Positions 34,138 through 43,144 are shown, counted from the first letter of the stretch. The stretch is 64,000 nucleotides of DNA from JAZIHH01 sp036678685 (GCA_036678685.1 JAZIHH010000001.1:228939-292938); one strand, 5' to 3'. Numbers and translations: made by a program. The notes: a model not told the origin generated them from the sequence alone.

Positions 34138-34740
34138 TCATTTTTTCCCTGAAAGGCGGGAGTAGATGGTAAAACCAAGCGGTGTCAGGGTTATCGTCTG
34201 CCAGACAAAACCACAGGAACCAGCGAGAAAATGAGCGGGATAACCGGCGAAAAGAAAATAACCGGCCAACACGGCCCAAGCAAAGGTTACGATAATCCCG
34301 GCTTTCCGGTAAAAGCCTCTTTTTTCGGGTTTAATGGGTCTTTCTTTCACCTCGGCCGGGGCATATTTGGCAACAATGAGCAAGGCCCACACCAGTGTGG
34401 AGAAGAGAATGGCCGCCATTATCCCCGGGGATAAAAGGGTTCCCGCCTGTTTGCCAAGATATCCGAAGGAAGCAGGCAACAGAGAGGAAAAAATTAAACA
34501 CCGCCAGGGAGAGGAGAGATGAGCCCCGCCGGTGACCGAACGCAATGCTGCCGCCGTGAGGGCCGCGGTGAAACCTTCGCCCACTACACCCAGCAAACGG
34601 CAGACGAAAAAAAGAAAACAGAGGTTGGCGCAGAGTAAAAAGAAGGATGTTACCGAATATGCCACCACTTCTGTTTGGTCCTCGTCCAGTTGTAACTGGT
34701 CTTTAAACCAGAAGGCAATTTTTTGCGCCCATTTTTCCAT
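34138..34740 (-). CDS. agrB: AgrB-like peptide-processing protease
   Basis: 200 residues with five to six membrane helices and the AgrB active-site segment RSVTGGAHLSSPWRC, which holds the catalytic His and Cys in GGxH...C spacing. AgrB removes the AgrD tail and closes the ring at the membrane. AGGAG lies 9 bases before the ATG. A perfect Spo0A-box core lies about 65 bases upstream. The gene leads an operon of agrD, a membrane protein and an HD-GYP protein. Confidence 0.9.
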   Translation of the reverse strand: MEKWAQKIAFWFKDQLQLDEDQTEVVAYSVTSFFLLCANLCFLFFVCRLLGVVGEGFTAALTAAALRSVTGGAHLSSPWRCLIFSSLLPASFGYLGKQAGTLLSPGIMAAILFSTLVWALLIVAKYAPAEVKERPIKPEKRGFYRKAGIIVTFAWAVLAGYFLFAGYPAHFLAGSCGFVWQTITLTPLGFTIYSRLSGKK

Positions 34741-34804
34741 GGCCGGAAACTCCTGTTTACAAAATGACAGGTTAGAAATGAAGAGGTTACAATATTAACT
34801 AAGT

Positions 34805-34811
34805 TTCGACA
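34805..34811 (-). promoter_or_regulatory. Possible Spo0A box upstream of agrB
   Basis: On the minus strand the sequence reads TTTGTCGAAAC, containing the core TGTCGAA. It lies 65 bases before the agrB start. A 7-base match can occur by chance; its position in a sporulating background is the only extra support. Confidence 0.35.
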
Positions 34812-34943
34812 AAAAAAAAGAAAACCCTTCCTCTTTTCCGATATAAACTTCATTTATAGTTTAATCCCGCACCCCTGGGAATTTAATAGCGCCGCACGGC
34901 GGGTAAACCGGTACGGCGCGGCACCGCAGGGTGAGTTAAAGAA

Positions 34944-36851
34944 TCAAGATCCCGACCGGCTTTCGGTATCAGCCAGCGGGAAGGGACGGCCGGTTACCGC
35001 CCGGTAAATACCCTCTTCATTCAGCCCGTACATGTCATGAAGTTCCTGGATGGTACCGGCTTCCACAAAACAGTCGGGATAGCCGATCCTTGTCACTTGC
35101 GTCTTTTTGATTCCTTCCTCCGCCAAAAGTTCCAGGACGGCGGAACCGAAACCTCCCGCCAAAACATGGTCTTCAACAGTCACCAGATGGGGGACACGGC
35201 GTGCCCAATATATAATAGTCGCCCGGTCCAGCGGCTTGACGAAGCGCGCATTAATCACGGCACAACCGATTCCGGACTGTGCCAGACGCCGGGCCGCCTT
35301 TTCCGCTGTTTCCACCAGTGGGCCGACCGCAAAAATTGCCGCCCGTTCGCCCCCGCGCCGCACCTCCGCCTTGCCGTAGACGACCGGTTCCCGGTCCTTT
35401 ATCTCCCCCTGCACATGTCCGCGGGGATAACGGATGGCAACGGGTTTTTCTAGCTTTAAGGCTAATTCCATCATTTGCCGGAGTTCATCTTCATTCGCGG
35501 GCGCCATAATGACAAGACCGGGTATATGCCGTAAATAGGCAAAATCAAAAACTCCATGGTGGGTGGGACCATCCTCCCCCACCACCCCCGCCCGGTCCAA
35601 GGCAAAAACCACCGGCAGTTCCTGCAGGCAAACGTCGTGCAAAATCTGGTCGTAAGCCCGTTGCAGGAAAGAAGAGTAAATGGCAACCACCGGTTTTTTC
35701 CCTCCCCGGGCGAGCCCGGCCGCCATGGTGACGGCATGTTGCTCGGCGATTCCCACATCGAAAAAGCGTTCCGGAAACCGGCGGGCAAAATCAACCAGCC
35801 CTGTCCCTTCCGGCATGGCGGCTGTGATCGCCACGATACGGGGATCTTCTTTAGCCAGTTCAACCAGACTTTCCCCAAATACCTGGGAATAAGTGGGTTT
35901 TCCGGAGCTCTTGGGGAGATCCCCGGTGGCAATTTCAAACCCGGGTATGCCATGGTATTTGGCGGCATTATTCTCCGCCGGCGGATATCCTTTTCCTTTC
36001 TTGGTTAAAACATGAATAAGAACGGGTCCGCCGTGCCCGGAAACATCCCGGAAAGTCTGGGTCAATTGGTGGATATTATGGCCGTCCACGGGACCGAAAT
36101 AAAAAAAGCCCAATTCCTCAAAGAGAATCCCGGGAATGACCAGGTATTTAAGGCTGTCTTTTAATCTCTCCAGGTACCTGGCGGTCAACTCCCCTACCTT
36201 AGGAATCCTTTGTACCAGGTATTCAATCTCCTCTTTCAACCGGTGAACAGTCGGGTTCATCCGCAAGGTGCTTAAATAAGCGGAAAGGGCGCCCACATTG
36301 CGGGCGATCGACATTTCATTATCGTTTAAAACTACGATTAAATCGGTTTTTAAATGCCCGGCATGATTCAAAGCCTCGAAAGCCATCCCGGCCGTCATGG
36401 AACCGTCCCCGATCACGGCGATCACTTTGTAGTTCTCGCCGGAAAGATCCCGGGCTTTGGCCAGTCCCACCGCGGCGGAGATGGAAGTACTGCTGTGACC
36501 CGCGGCAAATATATCGTGGGGGCTTTCGTCCGGCCTGGTAAATCCGCTTAACCCCCCCAGTTGACGAAGGGTGGGGAAACGCTCCAAACGGCCGGTCAAC
36601 AACTTGTGAACGTAAGACTGGTGTCCCACATCCCAAATGATCTTGTCCCGCGGGCTCTCAAAAACCCTGTGCAAAGCCAGGGTTAATTCCACCACGCCCA
36701 AGTTGGAGGCCAAGTGCCCCCCCGTTTGGGAAATAGTAGTAATAAGGATCTTCCTGAGTTCGGCGGCTATTTTCTCCAGTTCCCGGTCGGAAAGGTTCCG
36801 TAGATCTTCAGGAAGACGCAACTTACTTAGGATGCTATTTTTTATACTCAT
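34944..36851 (-). CDS. dxs: 1-deoxy-D-xylulose-5-phosphate synthase
   Basis: 635 residues. The thiamine-diphosphate motif GDGSMTAGMAFEALNHAG...NDNEMSIA, the catalytic-Glu transketolase segment MPEGTGLVDFA, and DRAGVVGEDGPTHHGVFD are all present. It makes DXP from pyruvate and glyceraldehyde-3-phosphate, the first step of the MEP isoprenoid pathway, and also feeds thiamine and pyridoxal synthesis. The ATG at 36851 has GGAG 9 bases upstream and fits the family N-terminus (SIKNSILSKLRLPEDLRNLS). It follows oapA in the isoprenoid operon. Confidence 0.95.
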   Translation of the reverse strand: MSIKNSILSKLRLPEDLRNLSDRELEKIAAELRKILITTISQTGGHLASNLGVVELTLALHRVFESPRDKIIWDVGHQSYVHKLLTGRLERFPTLRQLGGLSGFTRPDESPHDIFAAGHSSTSISAAVGLAKARDLSGENYKVIAVIGDGSMTAGMAFEALNHAGHLKTDLIVVLNDNEMSIARNVGALSAYLSTLRMNPTVHRLKEEIEYLVQRIPKVGELTARYLERLKDSLKYLVIPGILFEELGFFYFGPVDGHNIHQLTQTFRDVSGHGGPVLIHVLTKKGKGYPPAENNAAKYHGIPGFEIATGDLPKSSGKPTYSQVFGESLVELAKEDPRIVAITAAMPEGTGLVDFARRFPERFFDVGIAEQHAVTMAAGLARGGKKPVVAIYSSFLQRAYDQILHDVCLQELPVVFALDRAGVVGEDGPTHHGVFDFAYLRHIPGLVIMAPANEDELRQMMELALKLEKPVAIRYPRGHVQGEIKDREPVVYGKAEVRRGGERAAIFAVGPLVETAEKAARRLAQSGIGCAVINARFVKPLDRATIIYWARRVPHLVTVEDHVLAGGFGSAVLELLAEEGIKKTQVTRIGYPDCFVEAGTIQELHDMYGLNEEGIYRAVTGRPFPLADTESRSGS

Positions 36852-36877
36852 GGCTGAAAACTCCATCTTCTGGTGAA

Positions 36878-37444
36878 CTATTTCCCTGCTTTTTTTCTTT
36901 TATTATTCTCTCCCAGCCCCAACATACCTTCTACTTTCGTCAGAAATTTTGCCGTTTGCAAAACAATGTAATTGGCGCGATTTATGGCAATCGTCTTTCC
37001 CCAGGCTTTGCCGCCTACGGTGACGGCGGCCACCAACCCGACGACAATCATGGATACGGCATTTTCCACCTGGAAGAGTTCATACTTGGTGACCAAATCA
37101 AAAACCAGGGCGGAACTGATGGCCCCGCTTACGGTACCGCAAATATCACCAATCACGTCATTACAAAAACTGGCCACCTTATCGGCGCGGCGCACCATAA
37201 AGAGGGCTTTTTTGGCGCCGAAAACACGGTCGGTGGCCATGGCGTGAAAAGGTTTTTCCTGGGCGGCGGTGGTGGCCGTACCGATGATATCGGTAATTAT
37301 TCCCACTAAAACCACAATGACCAAAACAGCGACGGAAACCCAAAAAACCATTACCGCCCGGGTCAGCTGAAAGAAGGCAGAAATAAGAATGGATAAAAAA
37401 AAGGTCAGCATAGCGACCCACAATAAACGACGGGAAAAAAACAA
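36878..37444 (-). CDS. oapA: OLE-associated membrane protein OapA
   Basis: 188 residues with about four membrane segments and a conserved middle loop: IITDIIGTATTAAQEKPFHA, FGAKKALFMVRRADKVASFC and NDVIGDICGTVSGAIS. OapA is known as the protein that binds OLE RNA at the membrane, and its gene normally lies right after the RNA and before dxs. Exactly that order is seen here. The start is a TTG at 37444, with GGAGG 9 bases upstream. Length and topology agree with the family. Confidence 0.85.
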   Translation of the reverse strand: MFFSRRLLWVAMLTFFLSILISAFFQLTRAVMVFWVSVAVLVIVVLVGIITDIIGTATTAAQEKPFHAMATDRVFGAKKALFMVRRADKVASFCNDVIGDICGTVSGAISSALVFDLVTKYELFQVENAVSMIVVGLVAAVTVGGKAWGKTIAINRANYIVLQTAKFLTKVEGMLGLGENNKRKKAGK

Positions 37445-37469
37445 CAGAAGATTCCTCCTGTCATTTCCA

Positions 37470-38081
37470 AATTTTTAAGAGGATGGTCACCTGTTGAGTA
37501 AACATTATGGCTTCAGGTCCAGTAGGTTTTCCCGGCGGTCTCCGGGACGTCGCCGTCCCGGCGGTTCCCCTTTATGACCACCTTACCGAGTCGCCTCCGG
37601 TAAAACTGGATCGCCACTTAGACCATACCGCAATCCCCAACAGGTTTCCCGACGGGAATAGCCTAGGGGTTTTCCCCGACAGAAACCACTTGCTGCTAGC
37701 CTCTTTTGCAGAGCGGGTTTCAAACGGCAAAGAACGGTGATCTCAGGCCTCAAGACCAGCCGTCCCGGTAACCCGTTATCCTCCACGCTCCACCTCAAGG
37801 CAGGCTACGCTGCACCGATATAAGTATTAACCGGTTGCAGGTTTAATCCCAAGCCGTAGTCAGAGCAAAAACTCCTTCCACGTACTTGGGTCTCCGCGGT
37901 AAAGGGGTCAACGCCTGCATGCCTTTGCAGATCGCCCCTTTACCTTAACCCCCAGCACCAGCCCCCGACTGGGCGTCGGCGGCCGGCACCAGAGACTTCA
38001 TCGATGTGCCCTTGACGGATTTTTAGGCCCGTCTTCGCAGCAATGTTTCCGACTAGGATACTACACCATCCTCTTTTTCAC
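37470..38081 (-). ncRNA. ole: OLE RNA (ornate large extremophilic RNA)
   Basis: A ~600-base gap without a gene lies between ispA and oapA. Its ends are complementary: gaggatggt at 37479-37487 pairs perfectly over 9 bp with accatcctc at 38065-38073, closing the whole region as one structured RNA. Inside are many GC-rich complementary blocks (for example ccgggacgtcgccgtcccgg near 37542 and the two blocks related to aaaggggtc / gcccctttacc near 37899 and 37935). OLE RNAs are about 600 nt, occur in anaerobic or extremophilic Firmicutes, and sit in this operon position. The exact ends are estimated from the stem and the promoter at 38088. Confidence 0.85.
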
Positions 38082-38087
38082 AATACA

Positions 38088-38093
38088 ATTATA
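38088..38093 (-). promoter_or_regulatory. Extended -10 promoter box for OLE RNA
   Basis: On the minus strand TGTTATAAT is a perfect extended -10 (TGnTATAAT). A weak -35 (TTGCGC) lies 16 bases upstream. Transcription would begin near 38081, just before the RNA's closing stem. Confidence 0.6.
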
Positions 38094-38152
38094 ACACAAA
38101 TTTAAAAATGCGCAATTCTCATATTATGTTAATATCCTGTTTAACCTTTACT

Positions 38153-39034
38153 TTAGCACTCTCTGCCCACCAGATAGTCGGCAAGTTTGGACAAGAGGGC
38201 CGCCCGCTCTCCCAGAGGGGCCAGGGCTTCCTTGGCTTTATCAACCTCCAAACGCAAGAAGCGCCTGGACTCTTCAATTCCTAACAGAGCCGGATAAGTG
38301 GCTTTGTTCTTTTTACGGTCACTGCCGGCTTTTTTCCCCATTTTTTTAGCATCGCCCACACAGTCCAAGAGATCGTCCCCGATTTGAAAAGCCAGACCAA
38401 AAGAACGGCCATATTCGGTTAGGGCGGCCAATTGCTTTTTGTCTCCCCGTCCGATAATCCCGCCCATCCGGAGGGCCGCTGTAATCAAGGCGCCCGTTTT
38501 TTTCCGGTGGATCTCCATAAGCTCCTCTAACGTCACGTCTTTTCCTTCCGCTTCCAAGTCCAGAACCTGCCCGCCGATCATTCCTTCCGTATCCACAGCC
38601 GTAATCATTTCTACCAAAGCCTGCCGGTACAACTCTTCCATACCGGCCGGTGCCTTAGTAGCCATGACCTTAATCGCCGCCGTGAGCAAGGCGTCGCCGG
38701 CCAAAAGCGCAATTGCTTCTCCAAAAACCAAGTGGTTCGTGGGTTTTCCCCGCCGGAGATCATCATCGTCCATGCAGGGAAGATCGTCATGGATTAAAGA
38801 ATAAGCATGAACCATCTCCAGGGCGCAAGAGGCAGGCAAGGCTTTTTCCCTCCCGCCGCCCACGGCCTCACAGGCCAACAGACACAAAATTCCCCGCAGA
38901 CGCTTGCCTCCACCGCAGGCACTGTACCGGATCGACCGGTGTATGCTCCGGGGAATCATATCCTCCGGCGGCAACAGCCGGTCCAGGTTTTCTTCAATTA
39001 ACTCCCGATATAACTCCAACTCCGGTAAAGTCAA
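38153..39034 (-). CDS. ispA: Polyprenyl (farnesyl/geranyl) diphosphate synthase
   Basis: 293 residues with both Asp-rich motifs: HDDLPCMDDDDLRRG (first, allylic substrate) and FQIGDDLLDCVGD (second), plus GGKRLRG near residue 45. It condenses isopentenyl diphosphate into C15 (or C10/C20) prenyl diphosphate. A TTG start overlaps the xseB stop as TTGA, so the two are coupled. Downstream genes are OLE RNA, oapA and dxs. Confidence 0.93.
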   Translation of the reverse strand: MTLPELELYRELIEENLDRLLPPEDMIPRSIHRSIRYSACGGGKRLRGILCLLACEAVGGGREKALPASCALEMVHAYSLIHDDLPCMDDDDLRRGKPTNHLVFGEAIALLAGDALLTAAIKVMATKAPAGMEELYRQALVEMITAVDTEGMIGGQVLDLEAEGKDVTLEELMEIHRKKTGALITAALRMGGIIGRGDKKQLAALTEYGRSFGLAFQIGDDLLDCVGDAKKMGKKAGSDRKKNKATYPALLGIEESRRFLRLEVDKAKEALAPLGERAALLSKLADYLVGREC

Positions 39035-39285
39035 ACCTCTTCCTCCCCATGCGGTTGAAAATCTTCGGTCTGCGGAATGCCTTCTTTGATCCCCAAAAGA
39101 ATTTCCACCTTCCCCTGGGCCTCGTCCAACTTGCTCCGGCAGTGGCGGGCCAGGGCAATACCTTCTTCAAAAAGCTTCAGGTTGTCTTCGAGGGTCTGTT
39201 CCCCTTGCTCCAGTTCGGTGATAATCTTTTCCAACCTGGAAATAGCTTCCTCAAAACTCTTTTCTTTTATGCGATCCGCATTCAT
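39031..39285 (-). CDS. xseB: Exodeoxyribonuclease VII small subunit
   Basis: 84 residues, the usual length. The conserved helix KSFEEAISRLEKIITELEQGE and LEDNLKLFEEGIALARHCR identify XseB. It associates with XseA to degrade single-stranded DNA from both ends. It overlaps xseA by four bases (ATGA) and ispA at its own stop. Confidence 0.95.
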   Translation of the reverse strand: MNADRIKEKSFEEAISRLEKIITELEQGEQTLEDNLKLFEEGIALARHCRSKLDEAQGKVEILLGIKEGIPQTEDFQPHGEEEV

Positions 39286-40499
39286 CTTGTTTTTTCCCCC
39301 TTTTCAGCCTCTTCCACCGTGCAAACAAGTTCGCCCCGGCTCAGCAGTACCCGGACTTTTTCGCCGGGGGAAACCTCCCCGGCTTCCCGTACGATCCTGC
39401 CGTCAACCTTTTTCCGGCAAATACTGTAACCCCGCCGCAGTGTGGCCAGTGGACTTAAAGCGTCCAAAGCGGCTAAATTTCTCTCCAAAGCGGCCCGGGC
39501 TTTTTCCAACCGGCTTTGGACGGTACGGACCAGACCATCCCAAATCTCATCCACCCGCTGCCTCCTCTCATCCAACCAGCGGTGCGGTTCGCGTAATACC
39601 GGATGTTTTTCCATGAACTCCAGGAGATTTCTTTTTCTTTCCAACATCTGCAAGGCGGCGCTCCGCAACCTCTCTTCCATCAACAACAACCGGCGTCGTA
39701 ACTCCCGCAACTCCGGGACCGCCATTTCCGCCGCCCCTGAAGGGGTGGGGGCTCTTAAATCAGCGGCCAGATCGGTGATGGTGAAATCTGTCTCATGGCC
39801 AACGGCGGAAATAACCGGAAGGGGACAGGAGGCCACGGCGCGGACCACTTCTTCATCATTGAAAGTCCAGAGTTCCTCGATGGAACCTCCTCCCCGCCCG
39901 ATAATCAACAAATCCAGGCCGGGCACCGAACCCGCCAGCCGTAAAGCCTCACATAAACTCCGGGGAGCCGCCTCGCCCTGTACTTGCGCAGGAATGACCA
40001 GGAGATCCACGACCGGGCACCGGCGCCGGACAATGCGGATAATATCTCTGACCGCCGCGCCGGTCGGCGAGGTGATGATCCCAATTTTCCGGGGGAAACC
40101 GGGAATTGCCTTTTTGCAGTCCGGGTCAAACAATCCTTCCCCGGCCAAGCGTTTTTTTAATTCTTCGTAAGCCAGATAGAGGGAGCCCACACCGGCGGGT
40201 TCCATTTGTTCCACATACAACTGATACTCGCCGTTTTTAGGGTAAATCCCGATTCTCCCGCCGACAATGACCGCCAAGCCGTCGGCCGGCTGGAACTTCA
40301 GCCGGCGGTTTTCCGTGCGAAACATGACACAACGCAGGCGGGCCTGGTCATCTTTGACGGTAAAATACATATGTCCGGAAGAATGCAAGGTAAAATTGGA
40401 GATTTCCCCCTGAACCCAAACCTGCCGGAGGATAGGATCGCTTTCCACCAAACCCTTTAGATAACTGGTCAGTTGCGTGACCGTGAATATTTTCGGCAT
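39282..40499 (-). CDS. xseA: Exodeoxyribonuclease VII large subunit
   Basis: 405 residues: an OB-fold N-terminus (QVWVQGEISNFTLHSSGHMYF), then the catalytic region with IGIITSPTGAAVRDIIRIVRRR and DLLIIGRGGGSIEELWTFNDE, ISAVGHETDFTITDLAADLRAPTPSGAAE, and a long coiled coil. The ATG at 40499 (MPKIFTVTQLTSYL) has GGAGG 9 bases upstream; the frame 15 codons longer starts without a ribosome site. It heads the xseA-xseB-ispA operon. Confidence 0.95.
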   Translation of the reverse strand: MPKIFTVTQLTSYLKGLVESDPILRQVWVQGEISNFTLHSSGHMYFTVKDDQARLRCVMFRTENRRLKFQPADGLAVIVGGRIGIYPKNGEYQLYVEQMEPAGVGSLYLAYEELKKRLAGEGLFDPDCKKAIPGFPRKIGIITSPTGAAVRDIIRIVRRRCPVVDLLVIPAQVQGEAAPRSLCEALRLAGSVPGLDLLIIGRGGGSIEELWTFNDEEVVRAVASCPLPVISAVGHETDFTITDLAADLRAPTPSGAAEMAVPELRELRRRLLLMEERLRSAALQMLERKRNLLEFMEKHPVLREPHRWLDERRQRVDEIWDGLVRTVQSRLEKARAALERNLAALDALSPLATLRRGYSICRKKVDGRIVREAGEVSPGEKVRVLLSRGELVCTVEEAEKGEKTR

Positions 40500-40691
40500 C
40501 TTTCTTCCCTCCGGGACAAATAATCTCCGCGCCGCCCGGCCCACCCTTTATTTTCTACCGGCCGGACCAGTATTTACATAAAGGAGTTCCAAAGAAATAC
40601 GCGAATCAGCAAATAGAGCAGACATCGAATTAATCAACGCGGCGCCGGTCACCGTTTTCTGTTCCAGTTTCTTATCGGAGGAGGAATGCAC

Positions 40692-41879
40692 ATGAGACGA
40701 TACAGCCGCCTGCTGATTTTCAGCTTTGTCTCTCTCTCCTTGTTTCTGGCCGCCCCGGCTGTTTATGCTCTATCCGATATCAAGGGCCACTGGGCGGAAG
40801 AAACCATAAACAACCTGGTCAACCTGGAAATTCTTCATGGTTATCCGGACGGAACCTTCCGGCCGAATCAAAGTATCACCCGGGCGGAAATGGCCAAGAT
40901 CCTCGCGGTTACTTTTAATTTAAAATCATCCAAGGACATTTCTTTTACGGACACCGCCGACCACTGGGCCAAAGATTATATTGCCGCGCTGGTGGAAAAG
41001 GATATCATCAATGGAATTGCCGGCGGGGCCTTCCATCCGGAGCGCCCGGTGACCAGGGCGGAAATTACCGACATGATGCTGCGTCTGCTTAACGTGGAGT
41101 TTCCGGAGGAATGCACCTTGAATGTTACTCCTTCCTTCACTGATCTTGAGGATTCTCCCGACTTCGCCAAAACCGAGATCGCTTTCCGTCTCGGCCTTCT
41201 GCCCGGCTATTACCAGCCGGAGTTCATCCCGTCCCGCCTGGTCAGCAGGGCGGATACGGCCTGGATGATCAGCCGGCTCCGGGAAATAAAAGTGCTCCGC
41301 GGCGAAGTTCTGGACAACCATGGCGAGTCGGGGCTGTTGACGGTCAAACCCGAACAGGGTGAAGCCCGGCTGGTCCTGACCCGCGCCGAAACCATCCTGT
41401 TGCGGAATGACCTTGCCGCCGCCGTTGAGCAGATTCTTGCCGGTGATAAAGTTACTGTTTTCTTTAACCCAAAAGAAGAACCGGTTTTCATTAAAGCTTA
41501 CGGCGAGGTAACCCAGAAAGATCTCCTCGGCCGGTTAAGTTCCATGCTGAAAGACCGGCTGACCCCGGAACAGCTTGCCTCTATCTTAGCAGGTAACTGG
41601 GACGAGGTCAAGGAGATGTTAAGAGGCGAACTCTACAATGAAATGCTGGCCCGCGGGATCACCCCGTCGGAAGCGGAAGCCATTCTCTTTCAAGACTGGC
41701 AATATCTCGACCTGGTGAGCCGGGACCGGCTCTCGGAGGCCCTCGCCGGTTACCTGGGAATAACCCGTGAGCTCAGCCGGGCAATTCTCGATCGTGACTT
41801 GGAAAAAATCAAGAATTATGCCCGGGTCGAGTTGGTCACGATCGCCCTGAGCAAATTGCTGGAACAAAAAGGCGCTTAA
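40692..41879 (+). CDS. Secreted SLH-domain protein
   Basis: About 395 residues. A signal peptide (LLIFSFVSLSLFLAAPAVYA) is followed by three SLH repeats: DIKGHWAEETINNLVNLEIL, FTDTADHWAKDYIAALVEKD and a more diverged one near FTDLEDSPDFAKTEIAFRLG. The C-terminal half is a beta segment and a helical region with no known domain. SLH domains bind secondary cell-wall polymers, or peptidoglycan in diderm Firmicutes. The ATG at 40692 has GGAGGAGG 7-8 bases upstream. It is transcribed alone and ends at a strong terminator. Confidence 0.88.
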   Translation: MRRYSRLLIFSFVSLSLFLAAPAVYALSDIKGHWAEETINNLVNLEILHGYPDGTFRPNQSITRAEMAKILAVTFNLKSSKDISFTDTADHWAKDYIAALVEKDIINGIAGGAFHPERPVTRAEITDMMLRLLNVEFPEECTLNVTPSFTDLEDSPDFAKTEIAFRLGLLPGYYQPEFIPSRLVSRADTAWMISRLREIKVLRGEVLDNHGESGLLTVKPEQGEARLVLTRAETILLRNDLAAAVEQILAGDKVTVFFNPKEEPVFIKAYGEVTQKDLLGRLSSMLKDRLTPEQLASILAGNWDEVKEMLRGELYNEMLARGITPSEAEAILFQDWQYLDLVSRDRLSEALAGYLGITRELSRAILDRDLEKIKNYARVELVTIALSKLLEQKGA

Positions 41880-41910
41880 CGCTTTACAAAATAGATAAAT
41901 GCCATTTATG

Positions 41911-41939
41911 CCCGGCCGGGGAGGCCGGGTTTATTTTTT
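41911..41939 (+). terminator. Terminator of the SLH gene
   Basis: A perfect 7-bp GC stem (cccggcc/ggccggg) is followed by tttatttttt. It overlaps the last codons of the convergent dinB gene. Confidence 0.9.
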
Positions 41940-43106
41940 AAGAAACCGCGCCCGTGTCACCGCCTTCTCCCCGAACCGGTCCTTGATCCGGTCAACGGCC
42001 CGGTGCAGACGGTGGAGATCTTCTTCTCTTTCTTCGGTAAACAGCTGAATCTGTTCGGTTTCTTTTGGTGCCAGCCCGGAAAGGCTAATCCCCACCAGGC
42101 GCAGGCGTTTACCTTTCCATTTTACCCGCCGTGCCAACTGAAGGGCATGGGGGTAAATAATCTCTGCCAAATCAGTGGCGGACGTCAGGGTCATCCGCCG
42201 GGTAACAGTGGTAAAGCCGGCATCCCTGAGTTTAAGGGTGATTATTTTCCCCTTCATCCCCATTTTTCGTAACCGGCGCGCTACTTTTTCACAAAGTTCC
42301 AGAAGGGTTCTTTCGATAAAATCCCAATCGGAAGTATCTTCGGAAAATGTCACTTCGTGGCCGATACTTTTGCATTCCCGTTCGGGAACGACCGGTCTGT
42401 CATCGCGGCCAAAGGCCAACTCATGAAGGGCCCGCCCGGTTGCTTCTCCCAGTCGTTGTTGCAAAAGTTCCAGGGGATATTTTTGCAAGTCGCCGATGGT
42501 CTTAAGCCCTAAGTCCATAAGAACCTTTTTGGTGCTTGGCCCCACGCCCCAAATTCGGTCCACGGGCAAAGGCGCCAAGAAACTTTCCACCTCGTCAGGG
42601 TTTACGACCACAAACCCCCGGGGCTTTTTCAGGTCCGAGGCCAGCTTGGCCAGGAATTTATTATGGGCGATTCCCACCGAGGCGCCCAGTTCCAGTTCCC
42701 GTTCGATCCTTTCCACTATCTCCCGGGCAATCTGTTCCGCCGGCCCAAAGAGTTTTTCCGAACCGGTAACATCAAGAAAGGCCTCATCCAAGGAGATGGG
42801 TTCGACCAGAGGGGTATAATCATGAAGAATCGCCATAATTTGCTCCGATACTTCCTCGTACCGTCTCATCCGTACGGGGAGAAAAATCCCGTGCGGGCAG
42901 CGCCGGCCGGCCTCCCGCAGCGGCATGGCGGAACGCACGCCGTATTTTCTGGCCTCATAAGAACAGGTGGAAACCACCCCGCGGGCGGTGGGGCTGCCGC
43001 CGACAATGACCGGTTTCCCCCGGTAGGCCGGGTTGTCTCTTTGCTCCACCGCAGCGTAAAAAGCATCCATATCCAGATGGATAATCCGGCGTCCCTTATT
43101 CCGCAC
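41931..43106 (-). CDS. dinB: DNA polymerase IV (Y family)
   Basis: 391 residues with the catalytic motifs HLDMDAFYAAVEQRDNPAY and PISLDEAFLDVTGSEKLFG, the thumb motif VGIAHNKFLAKLASDLKKP, and a little-finger domain. It is an error-prone translesion polymerase. The C-terminus lacks a typical clamp-binding QxxLF motif at the very end but has EQIQLFTEE near residue 365, which can serve. The start is a GTG with GGGAGGG upstream. Confidence 0.95.
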   Translation of the reverse strand: MRNKGRRIIHLDMDAFYAAVEQRDNPAYRGKPVIVGGSPTARGVVSTCSYEARKYGVRSAMPLREAGRRCPHGIFLPVRMRRYEEVSEQIMAILHDYTPLVEPISLDEAFLDVTGSEKLFGPAEQIAREIVERIERELELGASVGIAHNKFLAKLASDLKKPRGFVVVNPDEVESFLAPLPVDRIWGVGPSTKKVLMDLGLKTIGDLQKYPLELLQQRLGEATGRALHELAFGRDDRPVVPERECKSIGHEVTFSEDTSDWDFIERTLLELCEKVARRLRKMGMKGKIITLKLRDAGFTTVTRRMTLTSATDLAEIIYPHALQLARRVKWKGKRLRLVGISLSGLAPKETEQIQLFTEEREEDLHRLHRAVDRIKDRFGEKAVTRARFLKK

Positions 43107-43144
43107 CTCATTCCCTCCCGCTTATCCTCGTTTGTGAGGTGAAA

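Noticed and set aside
33987..34178. A 63-codon minus-strand frame between agrB and the membrane protein
   Set aside because: The AgrD signature is in another frame at 34001-34120, with better position and ribosome site.
34860..34935. A terminator for dxs made of gcgccg/cggcgc
   Set aside because: The stem is short, with a long loop and no T-tract on the minus strand.
37507..37798. Short frames of 70-77 codons inside the ispA-oapA gap
   Set aside because: They lack ribosome sites and family resemblance, and the region is better explained as a structured RNA.
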